64,000 bases of DNA from assembly GCF_014851915.1 (NCBI RefSeq), contig NZ_JACVAP010000001.1, positions 1,364,001 through 1,428,000 on the forward strand. Reading direction: 5' to 3'. Position 1 is the first letter of the stretch. Each line of letters begins with the position of its first letter. Under the pieces are notes generated by a model. That model saw only the letters and a program-made list of their open reading frames with translations, ran no database searches and had not been told where the DNA came from. Both the position numbers and the translations under genes were made by a program. The stretch is from Xanthomonas sp. XNM01 (GTDB taxonomy: Bacteria > Pseudomonadota > Gammaproteobacteria > Xanthomonadales > Xanthomonadaceae). Shown here piece by piece: positions 25,210 through 32,655 of this stretch.

Positions 25210-27474
25210 TCAGCCGGGCGCCGGACCGGCCGCGTCGAGGTCCTCCAGCGGCTGGGGCCGGCCGATGTGGTAGCCCTGCACCCAGTCGACCTGGAGCTCG
25301 CGCAGCTGCTCCAGCACGGCCGCGTCCTCGACGTACTCGGCCACGATCTCGGCGCGGTAGGCGCGGGCGATGGTGACCATCGCCCGTACCAGCTCGCGGT
25401 CGCGCGCATTGGTGGCGATCGCGCGGACGAAGGTGCCGTCGATCTTGACCAGGTTGATCGGCAGCTGCTGCAGGCGCTCGAAGCTCTGCATGCCGGTGCC
25501 GAAGTCGTCCAGCGCGACCAGGCAGCCGCGCTGGCTCAGGCCGTCCAGCAGCGGGCGGGCCTGGTCCAGGCTGCCGCCGATCGCCCGTTCGGTGATCTCG
25601 AAGCACAGCGCCGCGGCGCTGCCGGGGGTGTTGTCGAGCTGGTAGAGCAGCCAGTTGCGGAAATGGTCGGACACCAGGCTGCGCCCCGTGAGGTTGACCG
25701 CCAGCCGTGCGAACGGCCGCTGGCCGCCGTGCCTGCGGAACCACTGCAGCAGGGTCTCGACCACGGCCCGGTCCAGCTCGACCACGCCGCGGCTGGCTTC
25801 CAGCTCGTCCATGTAGTCGCGCGGCATCAGCAGGCGGCCGTCCTCGCAGCGCAGCCGGCACAGGATCTCGGCCATGCAGGCGTGCTGCGCATCGATCCGC
25901 CGGATCGGCTGCGCATGCAGCTCGATCCGGCGCTGCCGCACCAGCGACAACGCCAGTGAGTGGGTCTGCAGCAGCGCCTTGCGTGCGGCCGGGTCGGCAC
26001 GCCCCTGCGCGAACACCGGCGCGGTCTCGCCGCGCTGGCGCGCTTCCAGCAGCGCGCCGTAGGCCGCCTCCAGCGCCGCATCGACCGCGCTTTCGCCGGT
26101 CTCGCGCAGCCGGCAGACCCCCAGATGCGGTTCGATCCGCACGCGGCTGTCGCCGTAGCCGAACTCGAACTGCTCGATCCGCGCCAGCACGCCCTGCCAG
26201 GACACCGCGCCATCGCCCGGGACCAGCACGAAGCGACCGGGGCCGAGCGTGTAGGTGCTCACGTGCGGCAGCAAGTGCGCCGCCAGCCCGGCCGTCAGCG
26301 CTTCCTGGGCCGGCAGGCCGAGCCCGGCGACCAGGCTGTCGACGTGCTCGATGCCCAGGCAGGCGATCTCGGCGGGCACCGGCTCACGCCGCGCCAGGTC
26401 CTGGCGCAGCGCGTTGATGTTGGGCACGCCGCTCAATCCATCGCGGCGGCTCTCCTCGGCCAGGCGTTCGACCGCGCGCCGGTTGTCGCGGCTCATCACC
26501 AAGCACAGCAGGATCATCAGCTGCAGCACGCCCAGTTCTGCGGCCAGCTGCGCCAGCCGCACCGCGTCCAGCCCCGGACCATGCCGGCTGCCCCAGGCGA
26601 TGAGCACCGCCAGCAACAGCATCAGGGCCGCCACCAGCGGTGCCGACCAGCGCCAGGGCAGCCGCAGGGCCAGCCAGATCATCGCCACCATCAACATGAA
26701 GCGCTGGTCCAGCAGCGCCTCGAACGGCGCCTGGTGCAGGCGCGGCGAGACCAGCAGCAGGCTGGCGACCAGGGCCAGATACGCCACGCCCAGCGCCGCC
26801 TCCCACCAGGGAATGCGGCTGGGCATCGGCGCCGGCTCGTGGCGTCCTGTGGCGAACAGCAGGACCGGCAGGGTCACGCACAGCACGCCGAAGAAGCGGG
26901 CGTAGCCGACCTGGAGCACCTCGGCCCACAGCTGCGGAGATGCCGGGTCGAACAGGGCGCGCGATGCCGCATGCGCCACGGCCCAGCCCAACGGGAACAG
27001 GAACAGCGCGCACACGCCGTAGGGAATGACGTCGTGCTGGCGGATGCGGCCGCGCCCGGCCGGCCGCGGCCAGCCCATCAGGCGCAGGCACACCAGCGTC
27101 CATGCATACATCGCCGCGTAGCCCAGCACGCCGGCCAGCACGGTGGTGCCGACCGCATCGCCGTCGCCCAGCAGCACGCGCAGGCACCAGCCGGCGAACA
27201 CGGCCAGGTAGGCGGCGGTGAACACGCGGCGCTCGCACAGCATCGCCGTCGCCAGCAGCACGCCCCAGTGCAGGTGGGCCAGCGAGGCGCTCGCGCCGGC
27301 CTGGAAGGCCGGCAGGTAGGACACCGGCAGCGCCTGCAGCAGCAGGCACACCACGGACACCGCCAGCGCCTGCTGCGGCCATGTGCCTGCGACGACCGGC
27401 CCCGGCACCGAGCCGCCGGGCGAGGGCGGGGCGCGCGGAGGGTCCTGCTTGCCGGGCATGGGCGTTGGCGGCAC
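25210..27474 (-). CDS. Membrane-bound GGDEF-EAL protein (degenerate GGDEF, probable c-di-GMP phosphodiesterase)
   Basis: Likely breaks down c-di-GMP at the membrane. About 754 residues. The N-terminal 310 residues hold seven or more TM helices (MASE-like sensor). A GGDEF-fold follows (about 340-490), but its active-site loop reads LGPGRFVLV, so no cyclase activity is expected. The EAL domain (about 500-745) keeps AEILCRL (E-I-L in place of EAL), NLTGRSL, DDFGTG, VKIDGTF, VAEYVED and QGYHIG, so catalytic residues are mostly intact. GTG 27474 has GAGG 7 bases upstream; ATG 27459 is the alternative. It has its own FliA promoter amid sigma-54 operons. Confidence 0.88.
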   Translation of the reverse strand: MPPTPMPGKQDPPRAPPSPGGSVPGPVVAGTWPQQALAVSVVCLLLQALPVSYLPAFQAGASASLAHLHWGVLLATAMLCERRVFTAAYLAVFAGWCLRVLLGDGDAVGTTVLAGVLGYAAMYAWTLVCLRLMGWPRPAGRGRIRQHDVIPYGVCALFLFPLGWAVAHAASRALFDPASPQLWAEVLQVGYARFFGVLCVTLPVLLFATGRHEPAPMPSRIPWWEAALGVAYLALVASLLLVSPRLHQAPFEALLDQRFMLMVAMIWLALRLPWRWSAPLVAALMLLLAVLIAWGSRHGPGLDAVRLAQLAAELGVLQLMILLCLVMSRDNRRAVERLAEESRRDGLSGVPNINALRQDLARREPVPAEIACLGIEHVDSLVAGLGLPAQEALTAGLAAHLLPHVSTYTLGPGRFVLVPGDGAVSWQGVLARIEQFEFGYGDSRVRIEPHLGVCRLRETGESAVDAALEAAYGALLEARQRGETAPVFAQGRADPAARKALLQTHSLALSLVRQRRIELHAQPIRRIDAQHACMAEILCRLRCEDGRLLMPRDYMDELEASRGVVELDRAVVETLLQWFRRHGGQRPFARLAVNLTGRSLVSDHFRNWLLYQLDNTPGSAAALCFEITERAIGGSLDQARPLLDGLSQRGCLVALDDFGTGMQSFERLQQLPINLVKIDGTFVRAIATNARDRELVRAMVTIARAYRAEIVAEYVEDAAVLEQLRELQVDWVQGYHIGRPQPLEDLDAAGPAPG

Positions 27475-27517
27475 CGAGGATCCTCGTGGCCGCAACAGAC
27501 GACCCGTCTGAAAGCGT

Positions 27518-27544
27518 TTATCGGACCGGGCCACCGCAACTTGA
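27518..27544 (-). promoter_or_regulatory. FliA (sigma-28) promoter of the GGDEF-EAL gene
   Basis: Reads TCAAGTTG-N11-TCCGATAA on the minus strand, one mismatch in the -10. The predicted start near 27511 lies upstream of the chosen GTG and excludes the longer frame from 27582. Confidence 0.82.
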
Positions 27545-27588
27545 ATCGGGCGCCGCCTCCGGCATGGCCCGAGGCGCACCATGACGCG

Positions 27589-28383
27589 TCAGGTGCTGTA
27601 GACCCGCTCGGCGTAGCCGAACGCCTGGTTGAACAGCCCCTGGATCGGTCCGGCCAGTTCGCCGGCCAGCACCGCCAGCAGGAACAGGCCCAGCAGCACC
27701 GCCACCGGCAGGCCGAGCTGGATCGGGTTCAGGGCCGGCGCGGCCTTGGACAGCGCGCCGAAGGCGATGTTGGTGGCCAGCATCGCGGCGATCACCGGCA
27801 GGGCCAGGCTCAGCGCCCCGCGCAGCACCACGACGAACAGGTCGGGGATCACCGCCAGCATGGCGGTGGCGTCCGGCAGCGGCGTGCCGATCGGCAGTGC
27901 CTGGTAGCTGCGCACCAGCAGCGCGATCATCGCCAGGTGGCCGTCGGCGGCGAAGAACAGCAGGCCGAACGCCACGTAGAACCACTGCGAGATCACGCCG
28001 GAGCTGGTGCCACGCAGCGGGTCGTTCATCTGCGCGAACGACAGGCCCATGCCCTGCGAGATCAGTTCGCCAGCCAGCGCCCCGGCCTCGAACATCAGCC
28101 GCAGGGTGAAGCCCATCGCCACGCCCAGCGCCAGTTCGCGGGCCACGCCCAGGACGGCGGCGGCATCCAGGCCATTGCCCGGCGGCGGGGTGGGCAGGAT
28201 CGGCGCCAGCGCCATCGCCAGGGCGCCAGCGAGCAGGCCGCGGATCCGCAGCGGCACCGCACGGGTGCCGATCAGCGGCATCGCCATCAGCATCGCGCCG
28301 GTGCGCAGCATGGTCCACAGCACGGTCCCGATCATGCCGAAGGCCTGCTGGCCGTCGACGATCATGGCGGTTGCAGGATCCAC
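27589..28383 (-). CDS. fliR: Flagellar export gate protein FliR
   Basis: Core export-gate subunit. 264 residues, about six TM helices, with the conserved GMGLSFAQMNDP and NIAFGALSKAAPALNPIQLG segments. The first in-frame start is GTG 28383; ATG 28365 six codons later is possible, and neither has a good ribosome site. It follows fliQ by 12 bases and probably shares its transcript. Normal length for the family. Confidence 0.95.
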   Translation of the reverse strand: MDPATAMIVDGQQAFGMIGTVLWTMLRTGAMLMAMPLIGTRAVPLRIRGLLAGALAMALAPILPTPPPGNGLDAAAVLGVARELALGVAMGFTLRLMFEAGALAGELISQGMGLSFAQMNDPLRGTSSGVISQWFYVAFGLLFFAADGHLAMIALLVRSYQALPIGTPLPDATAMLAVIPDLFVVVLRGALSLALPVIAAMLATNIAFGALSKAAPALNPIQLGLPVAVLLGLFLLAVLAGELAGPIQGLFNQAFGYAERVYST

Positions 28384-28395
28384 GTCGCGCCCGGC

Positions 28396-28665
28396 TCAGC
28401 CGATCAGATGTGGAATGCGCTGGAACAGCGCGATGGTGTAGTCGACCAGATAGCCGAGCAGCCAGCTGCCGGTCGCGAACAGCGCGGCGGTCAGGGCCAC
28501 GGCCTTGGCGATGAAGGCGATCGTCGGCTCGTTGATCTGGGTCGCGGCCTGGACGATGCCCACCACCACGCCGACCACCAGCACGGCGACCAGCAGCGGA
28601 CCACCGACCCAGAGAACGACCTCGAGGCCACGGCGCAGTTCGGTAAGGGCGAGTTCGGGCGTCAT
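28396..28665 (-). CDS. fliQ: Flagellar export gate protein FliQ
   Basis: Small export-gate subunit with two TM helices (about 16-40 and 51-74). 89 residues, normal for FliQ; signatures VVGIVQAATQINEPTIAFIA and FQRIPHLIG. ATG 28665 is fixed by family alignment (MTPELALTELRRGLEVVL). There is no Shine-Dalgarno sequence in the 20 bases upstream, and the sigma-54 promoter at 28678-28692 predicts transcription starting at about 28666, so the message would be essentially leaderless. Unusually it is separated from fliP by 483 bases. Confidence 0.95.
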   Translation of the reverse strand: MTPELALTELRRGLEVVLWVGGPLLVAVLVVGVVVGIVQAATQINEPTIAFIAKAVALTAALFATGSWLLGYLVDYTIALFQRIPHLIG

Positions 28666-28677
28666 GGGCAGGAGGAT

Positions 28678-28692
28678 GCAAGGACGGTGCCA
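28678..28692 (-). promoter_or_regulatory. Sigma-54 promoter of fliQ-fliR
   Basis: TGGCACCGTCCTTGC on the minus strand matches TGGCAC-N5-TTGC exactly. Counting from the -12 element, +1 falls at about 28666, one base before the fliQ ATG. Confidence 0.85.
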
Positions 28693-29148
28693 GTGCGATG
28701 GCGGCATTCCGGCGGCGACCTCGATGCGGCGGTTTGCCGGCTTTCGACGAGACGGAAGCAGGCAGCGCAACAGCGCGGAGGTCGTTGTGCGCACAAGGTC
28801 AACGCGACGCTGGCGCAGCGCGGCAAGCGCTTGAACAGCGGATCCAGCACGCGCCCGAGCGGGCGGGAGCGGGGCGTCCTTCCAGAAAGCGACCCGAAAC
28901 GGTCAGGGCCGGTGCGCGAGCCGATGTGGCTGCGACACGCCGCACCCCGGCGTGCCTGGCGGCGGCCGGGGCGGCGCGAGACACTCCGCCCCGACACGCG
29001 GGCCCGTCCGCCCGCAGCGCCACCGCGATGCCTTGCGCGCTTCACGGCACTGGAGCGTCGAGGACGAAGAGAGCAACGGGCAACGGCCAGGGCGGAGCAC
29101 CGGACGATCACGCGACGGCCGGACGCCAGAACGGCGCGGCGGGCTGCG
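28693..29148. other. Non-coding gap between fliP and fliQ
   Basis: 456 bases with no convincing gene. Open frames on both strands here (for example 28662-29111 minus, 28698-29162 plus) are Arg/Pro-rich and have no family resemblance, as expected of GC-rich noise. No terminator with a T tract was found. The sigma-54 promoter of fliQ lies at its downstream edge; upstream FleQ sites could lie here but were not identified. Confidence 0.6.
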
Positions 29149-29910
29149 TCAGGACACGTTGAAGCTCGCCGCCAGCGTCCCCACCGTGAGCACCCAGCCG
29201 TCGACCAGCACGAACAGCAGGATCTTGAACGGTGCCGAGACCAGCATCGGCGACAGCATCATCATGCCCATCGACATCAGCACGCTGGCCACCACCAGGT
29301 CGATCACCACGAACGGGATGAAGATCAGGAAGCCGATCTCGAAGGCGGTCTTCAGCTCGCTGGTGACGAACGAGGCGACCAGCACCGGGAACGGCACCGC
29401 GTCGGGGCCGCTGTAGGTGCCGTGGCCGGCCAGGCCGGCGAAGGTCATCAGGTCGGTCTCGCGGACCTGGGCGAGCATGAACGCGCGCAGCGGGGCGGTG
29501 CCCAGGTCCCAGGCCGTGCGGAAATCGATCTCGCCGTTGAGATAGGCGCCGAAGCCGCTGTCCCAGGCCTTCTGCCACACCGGCATCATGATCATCGCGG
29601 TCAGGAACAGCGCCAGGCCGACCAGGATCTGGTTGGACGGAGTCTGGCCGGTGCCCAGCGCCTGCCGCAGCAGGGCCAGCACGATGATGATCCGGGTGAA
29701 GGCGGTCATCACCAGCAGCAGCGACGGCAGCAGGGTGATCGCCGTCATCAGCAGCAGGGTCTGCAGCGGCAGGCTCACCGGGGCGTCGCCGATGCGGCCG
29801 ACAGTGACGTCGGGCAAGGCGGGCACCTGCGGGACCGCGGGCGCGGCCGAGGCCAGCACCGGCAGCAGCGCGAGCAGCAGGAACAGCAGCGGAAGGGCGC
29901 GGCGCAGCAT
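29149..29910 (-). CDS. fliP: Flagellar export gate protein FliP
   Basis: Core export-gate subunit. 253 residues with a cleavable signal peptide (about 1-23, ASA then APAV) and four TM helices. Conserved stretches LLPSLLLVMTAFTRIIIVL, ALFLTAMIMMPVW and MGMMMLSPMLVSAPFKILLF are intact. ATG 29910 lies 2 bases past the fliO stop, continuing the fliL-fliM-fliN-fliO-fliP operon. Confidence 0.96.
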   Translation of the reverse strand: MLRRALPLLFLLLALLPVLASAAPAVPQVPALPDVTVGRIGDAPVSLPLQTLLLMTAITLLPSLLLVMTAFTRIIIVLALLRQALGTGQTPSNQILVGLALFLTAMIMMPVWQKAWDSGFGAYLNGEIDFRTAWDLGTAPLRAFMLAQVRETDLMTFAGLAGHGTYSGPDAVPFPVLVASFVTSELKTAFEIGFLIFIPFVVIDLVVASVLMSMGMMMLSPMLVSAPFKILLFVLVDGWVLTVGTLAASFNVS

Positions 29911-29912
29911 GG

Positions 29913-30329
29913 TCAGGAATCCCTGCGCAGCCGCTGGGCGAGCATCTGCGCGAAGTTGGGCAGGTTCTTGAAATCCGGCAGCGACGGCGCGGGCGCCTGC
30001 GGCAGCGGTTCGGGCAGGGTGTGCAGCAGGCTCACGCCGCCGGCCGACACGCCCAGCAGCAGCTGCTGGCCGCCGACCTCGACCACCACCATGCGTTCCT
30101 TGGCGCCGACCTGCAGGCTGGCGACCACTTTCAGCCCCTCGGCCGGGCGGAATCCGCTGCCGGGCATCCGCCGCAGCAGCCAGGCCAGCCCGAGGATCAG
30201 GCCCAGCACCAGCAGCAGCGCGAAGAACGCGCCGGCCAGGCCGGGCGCCTGCGGCGCATGGCTGCCGACCTCGACCGCCGGGCGCGTGGCCGGGGCGGCG
30301 ACGGCGAGCAGTCCCGCCAGCAGGCTCAT
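29913..30329 (-). CDS. fliO: Flagellar export assembly protein FliO
   Basis: Helps assemble FliP in the export gate. 138 residues: one strong TM helix (about 31-53) and a cytosolic domain with the FliO pattern LKVVASLQVGAKERMVVVEV and QQLLLGVSAGGVSLL. Start ATG 30329 overlaps the fliN stop by four bases. Confidence 0.9.
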   Translation of the reverse strand: MSLLAGLLAVAAPATRPAVEVGSHAPQAPGLAGAFFALLLVLGLILGLAWLLRRMPGSGFRPAEGLKVVASLQVGAKERMVVVEVGGQQLLLGVSAGGVSLLHTLPEPLPQAPAPSLPDFKNLPNFAQMLAQRLRRDS

Positions 30330-30661
30330 CGCAGTCTCCGGATGCGCTCGCTGGGGCTGACCACGTCGGTCAGGCGCACGCCGAACCGGTCGTTGATCAC
30401 CACCACCTCGCCATGCGCGATCAGGGTGCCGTTGACGTAGACGTCCAGTGGTTCGCCGGCGCCGCGCTCCAGCTCGATCACCGAGCCCTGGTTGAGCTGC
30501 AGCAGGTTGCGGATCGGCATGCGCACGCGGCCGACCTCGAGCGACAGGGTGACCGGCACATCGAGGATGACGTCCAGGTTCAGGTCGCGCAGCTCGCCGT
30601 TGCTTTCAGGCTGCAGCTGGTCGAACGCCGCGGCGCTGGCGAAGGGATCGGTGGAGTTCAT
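30326..30661 (-). CDS. fliN: Flagellar motor switch protein FliN
   Basis: C-ring subunit that also helps export. 111 residues with a SpoA domain (about 30-108): LDVILDVPVTLSLEVGRVRM, LLQLNQGSVIELERGAGEPL, FGVRLTDVVSPSERI. The short N-terminal extension is poorly conserved, as usual. Overlaps fliM and fliO by four bases each. Confidence 0.96.
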   Translation of the reverse strand: MNSTDPFASAAAFDQLQPESNGELRDLNLDVILDVPVTLSLEVGRVRMPIRNLLQLNQGSVIELERGAGEPLDVYVNGTLIAHGEVVVINDRFGVRLTDVVSPSERIRRLR

Positions 30662-31677
30662 TCTGGCGTTTCCTCGTCGTTGCGTTCCGCGCGCGGCTCG
30701 TGGGTTCCGGGGGGACGGGTACTGATGATCTTGACCGCGTTGCGGCCGTTGGCGATGCCGAACTCGCCGGTGAACACCGGCACGTCCTCCACGCAGATCG
30801 GTACCTGCGAGGGCAGGTCGATCGGCAGGATGTCGCCGACCTTGAGCTGGGTCAGCTGGCGCAGGTCGATGCGCTTTTCGGCCAGCACGCTGGAGACGTC
30901 GACCTCGGCCAGCCGCAGCTGGTCGCGCAGGGTCGTGTTCCAGCTTTCGTCGCGGTCGATGCGGTCGCTCTGGATGCCGGCGTCGAGCAGTTCGCGGATC
31001 GGCTCGAGCATCGAGTAGGGCAGGGTGATGTGGATCTCGCCGCCGCCGCCATCGAGCTCGGCATGGAAGCGGCTGACCACCACGTACTCGCGCGGAGTGA
31101 CGATGTTGGCGAAGTGCGGGTTGATCTCGGAGTTGATGTACTCCAGGTCCACGTCCATCACCGGCGCCCAGGCCTCGTGGATGTCGGCGAAGGTCTGCTT
31201 GAGCAGCAGCTGGATCACGCGCATCTCGGTCGGGGTGAACTCACGGCCCTCGATCCGGGTCGGGTAGCGCCCGTCGCCGCCGAAGAAGTTGTCGACCACC
31301 GAGAACACCAGCTTGGGTTCGAACACGATCAGGCCGGTGCCGCGCAGCGGCTTGAACTTGATCAGGTTGAGGTTGGTCGGCACGTACAGCGAATGCAGGT
31401 ACTCGCCGAACTTGACGAGCTCGATCCCACGCACCGACAGGTCGGCCGAGCGGCGGATGAGGTTGAACAGGCCGATCCGCCACAGGCGCACGAAGCGCTC
31501 GTTGACCATTTCCAGGGTCGGCATGCGACCACGGATGATCCGGTCCTGGCTGGCGAAATCGTAGCTGCGGGCCTCGCCCGGCGCGGACGGGGACGGATCG
31601 GTGTCGACCGCGCCCGAATCGACGCCGTGCAGCAGCGCATCGATCTCGTCCTGCGACAGCAGATCGTTGATGCTCAT
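30658..31677 (-). CDS. fliM: Flagellar motor switch protein FliM
   Basis: C-ring protein that receives CheY-P. 339 residues: N-terminal CheY-binding peptide MSINDLLSQDEIDALLHGV, middle CheC-like domain (about 45-240; GGDGRYPTRIEGREFTPTE), and C-terminal SpoA domain (about 250-325). The start ATG 31677 has AGGAG 11 bases upstream and keeps the CheY-binding peptide at the extreme N-terminus; the 14-residue longer form from 31719 is unlikely. Follows fliL by 105 bases, no promoter recognised in between. Confidence 0.96.
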   Translation of the reverse strand: MSINDLLSQDEIDALLHGVDSGAVDTDPSPSAPGEARSYDFASQDRIIRGRMPTLEMVNERFVRLWRIGLFNLIRRSADLSVRGIELVKFGEYLHSLYVPTNLNLIKFKPLRGTGLIVFEPKLVFSVVDNFFGGDGRYPTRIEGREFTPTEMRVIQLLLKQTFADIHEAWAPVMDVDLEYINSEINPHFANIVTPREYVVVSRFHAELDGGGGEIHITLPYSMLEPIRELLDAGIQSDRIDRDESWNTTLRDQLRLAEVDVSSVLAEKRIDLRQLTQLKVGDILPIDLPSQVPICVEDVPVFTGEFGIANGRNAVKIISTRPPGTHEPRAERNDEETPE

Positions 31678-31782
31678 CCCCGCCTCTCCTGCGAGGCCGT
31701 CCCGGCCGGGCCACGCCATGCGCTCCGGCGGTGTCCCGGATGCGATGCGAGCTGTACGCGGATCGATGACATGCGCTGGCCC

Positions 31783-32295
31783 TTACTGGGTGACGAAGCT
31801 GGTGAACAGCAGCGCTTCGGCCGCAGGCTTGCCGGTCTCGGTCTGCATGAGCTTCTGCACTTCGGTCAGCGCCTGGCCCTGCAGCTTCTCCTTGCCGCTG
31901 CGGTCGGCGATGCTTTCGGAGGTCTGCTGCGCGAGCAGCATCAGCAGGCGCGCCCGGATCGCCGGGGCGTGGCGCTCGAGGTCGGCCAGCGAGGCCGCGT
32001 CGCGGGTCATCAGCTGGATCTCGACCTGCAGATAGCGCGGGCCGGCGGTCCCGCTGTCGAGGTTGACCACGAACGGCGGCTCCAGCGCCAGGTACTGTGC
32101 CGGGGCCGGCAGCTTGGGCTTGGCCGCCTCGATCGCGGCGGCCTCGGCTTCGGCGGCCTTGCGCGAGCTGAGGAACCAGCCGCCACCGGCACCGCCGGCG
32201 GCCAGCACGGCCACGCCGGCGATGATCAGCGGCAGCTTGCCACCACGTTTGGCAGGGGGGGCACTGGCGGGGGCCTTCTTGTCGGCTGCGGCCAC
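31783..32295 (-). CDS. fliL: Flagellar basal body-associated protein FliL
   Basis: Single-pass membrane protein that surrounds stators and supports torque. 170 residues: basic N-terminus, TM about 21-42 (with a run of Ala/Gly), then a stomatin-like periplasmic domain (about 65-170) ending FTSFVTQ. Start is GTG 32295 with AGGAG 7 bases upstream. First gene of fliL-fliM-fliN-fliO-fliP, driven by a sigma-54 site 34-48 bases upstream. Confidence 0.94.
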   Translation of the reverse strand: MAAADKKAPASAPPAKRGGKLPLIIAGVAVLAAGGAGGGWFLSSRKAAEAEAAAIEAAKPKLPAPAQYLALEPPFVVNLDSGTAGPRYLQVEIQLMTRDAASLADLERHAPAIRARLLMLLAQQTSESIADRSGKEKLQGQALTEVQKLMQTETGKPAAEALLFTSFVTQ

Positions 32296-32328
32296 GATGG
32301 ATCTCCTGGGGAATGCCCGGAGTCAGAT

Positions 32329-32343
32329 GCAAAGCGCGTGCCG
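32329..32343 (-). promoter_or_regulatory. Sigma-54 promoter of the fliL operon
   Basis: CGGCACGCGCTTTGC on the minus strand; GG and GC at exact -24/-12 spacing, one mismatch from TGGCAC. Predicted leader about 22 bases. Confidence 0.87.
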
Positions 32344-32655
32344 CTCCGGCGACGGCCACCCGGCGCGGGCGTTCAGCGATGTGGTGACGGAGTGTTGACG
32401 CAGGGGGGCGGTGAGCGCCCGGCGGCCGGAGCGCGGGTCAGGTCGCCGAGCCCACGCCGTCGCAGGCGGGCCGGCGCGCCCTGGCGGCCGTCGTAGCGGG
32501 CCCCGCAGGCCCGGTGGGCTGGCCGGTACCGGCCGCGCGTGCCCATCCTGCCGCGTGGTCGGCGCGAGCGGGCCGCATGGCGCTGGCGACGGCGGGTACC
32601 TGCCTGCCGCGCGATGGGCGCTGCGGGAACGTCCGCAGCGCTTCGACGCGGGTGA
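32344..32655. other. Non-coding gap between fliK and fliL
   Basis: 312 bases without a believable gene. It contains a perfect 14-base palindrome GGCCGGTACCGGCC at 32521-32534 and nearby GC-rich dyads, but no T-tract terminator. The fliL sigma-54 promoter lies at the downstream edge. Confidence 0.6.
32515..32534 (+). repeat. Copy 2 of a 20-base near-palindromic repeat
   Basis: TGGGCTGGCCGGTACCGGCC, matching the STAS-gene copy (11641-11660, minus strand) at 19 of 20 bases. The 3' 14 bases are self-complementary. Confidence 0.4.

Noticed and set aside
25960-30360. A 1466-codon open frame on the plus strand opposite fliR-fliP
   Set aside because: It is antisense to fliR, fliQ, fliP and fliO, which have clear family matches. 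The product is Gln/His/Arg-rich, typical of antisense frames in GC-rich genomes.
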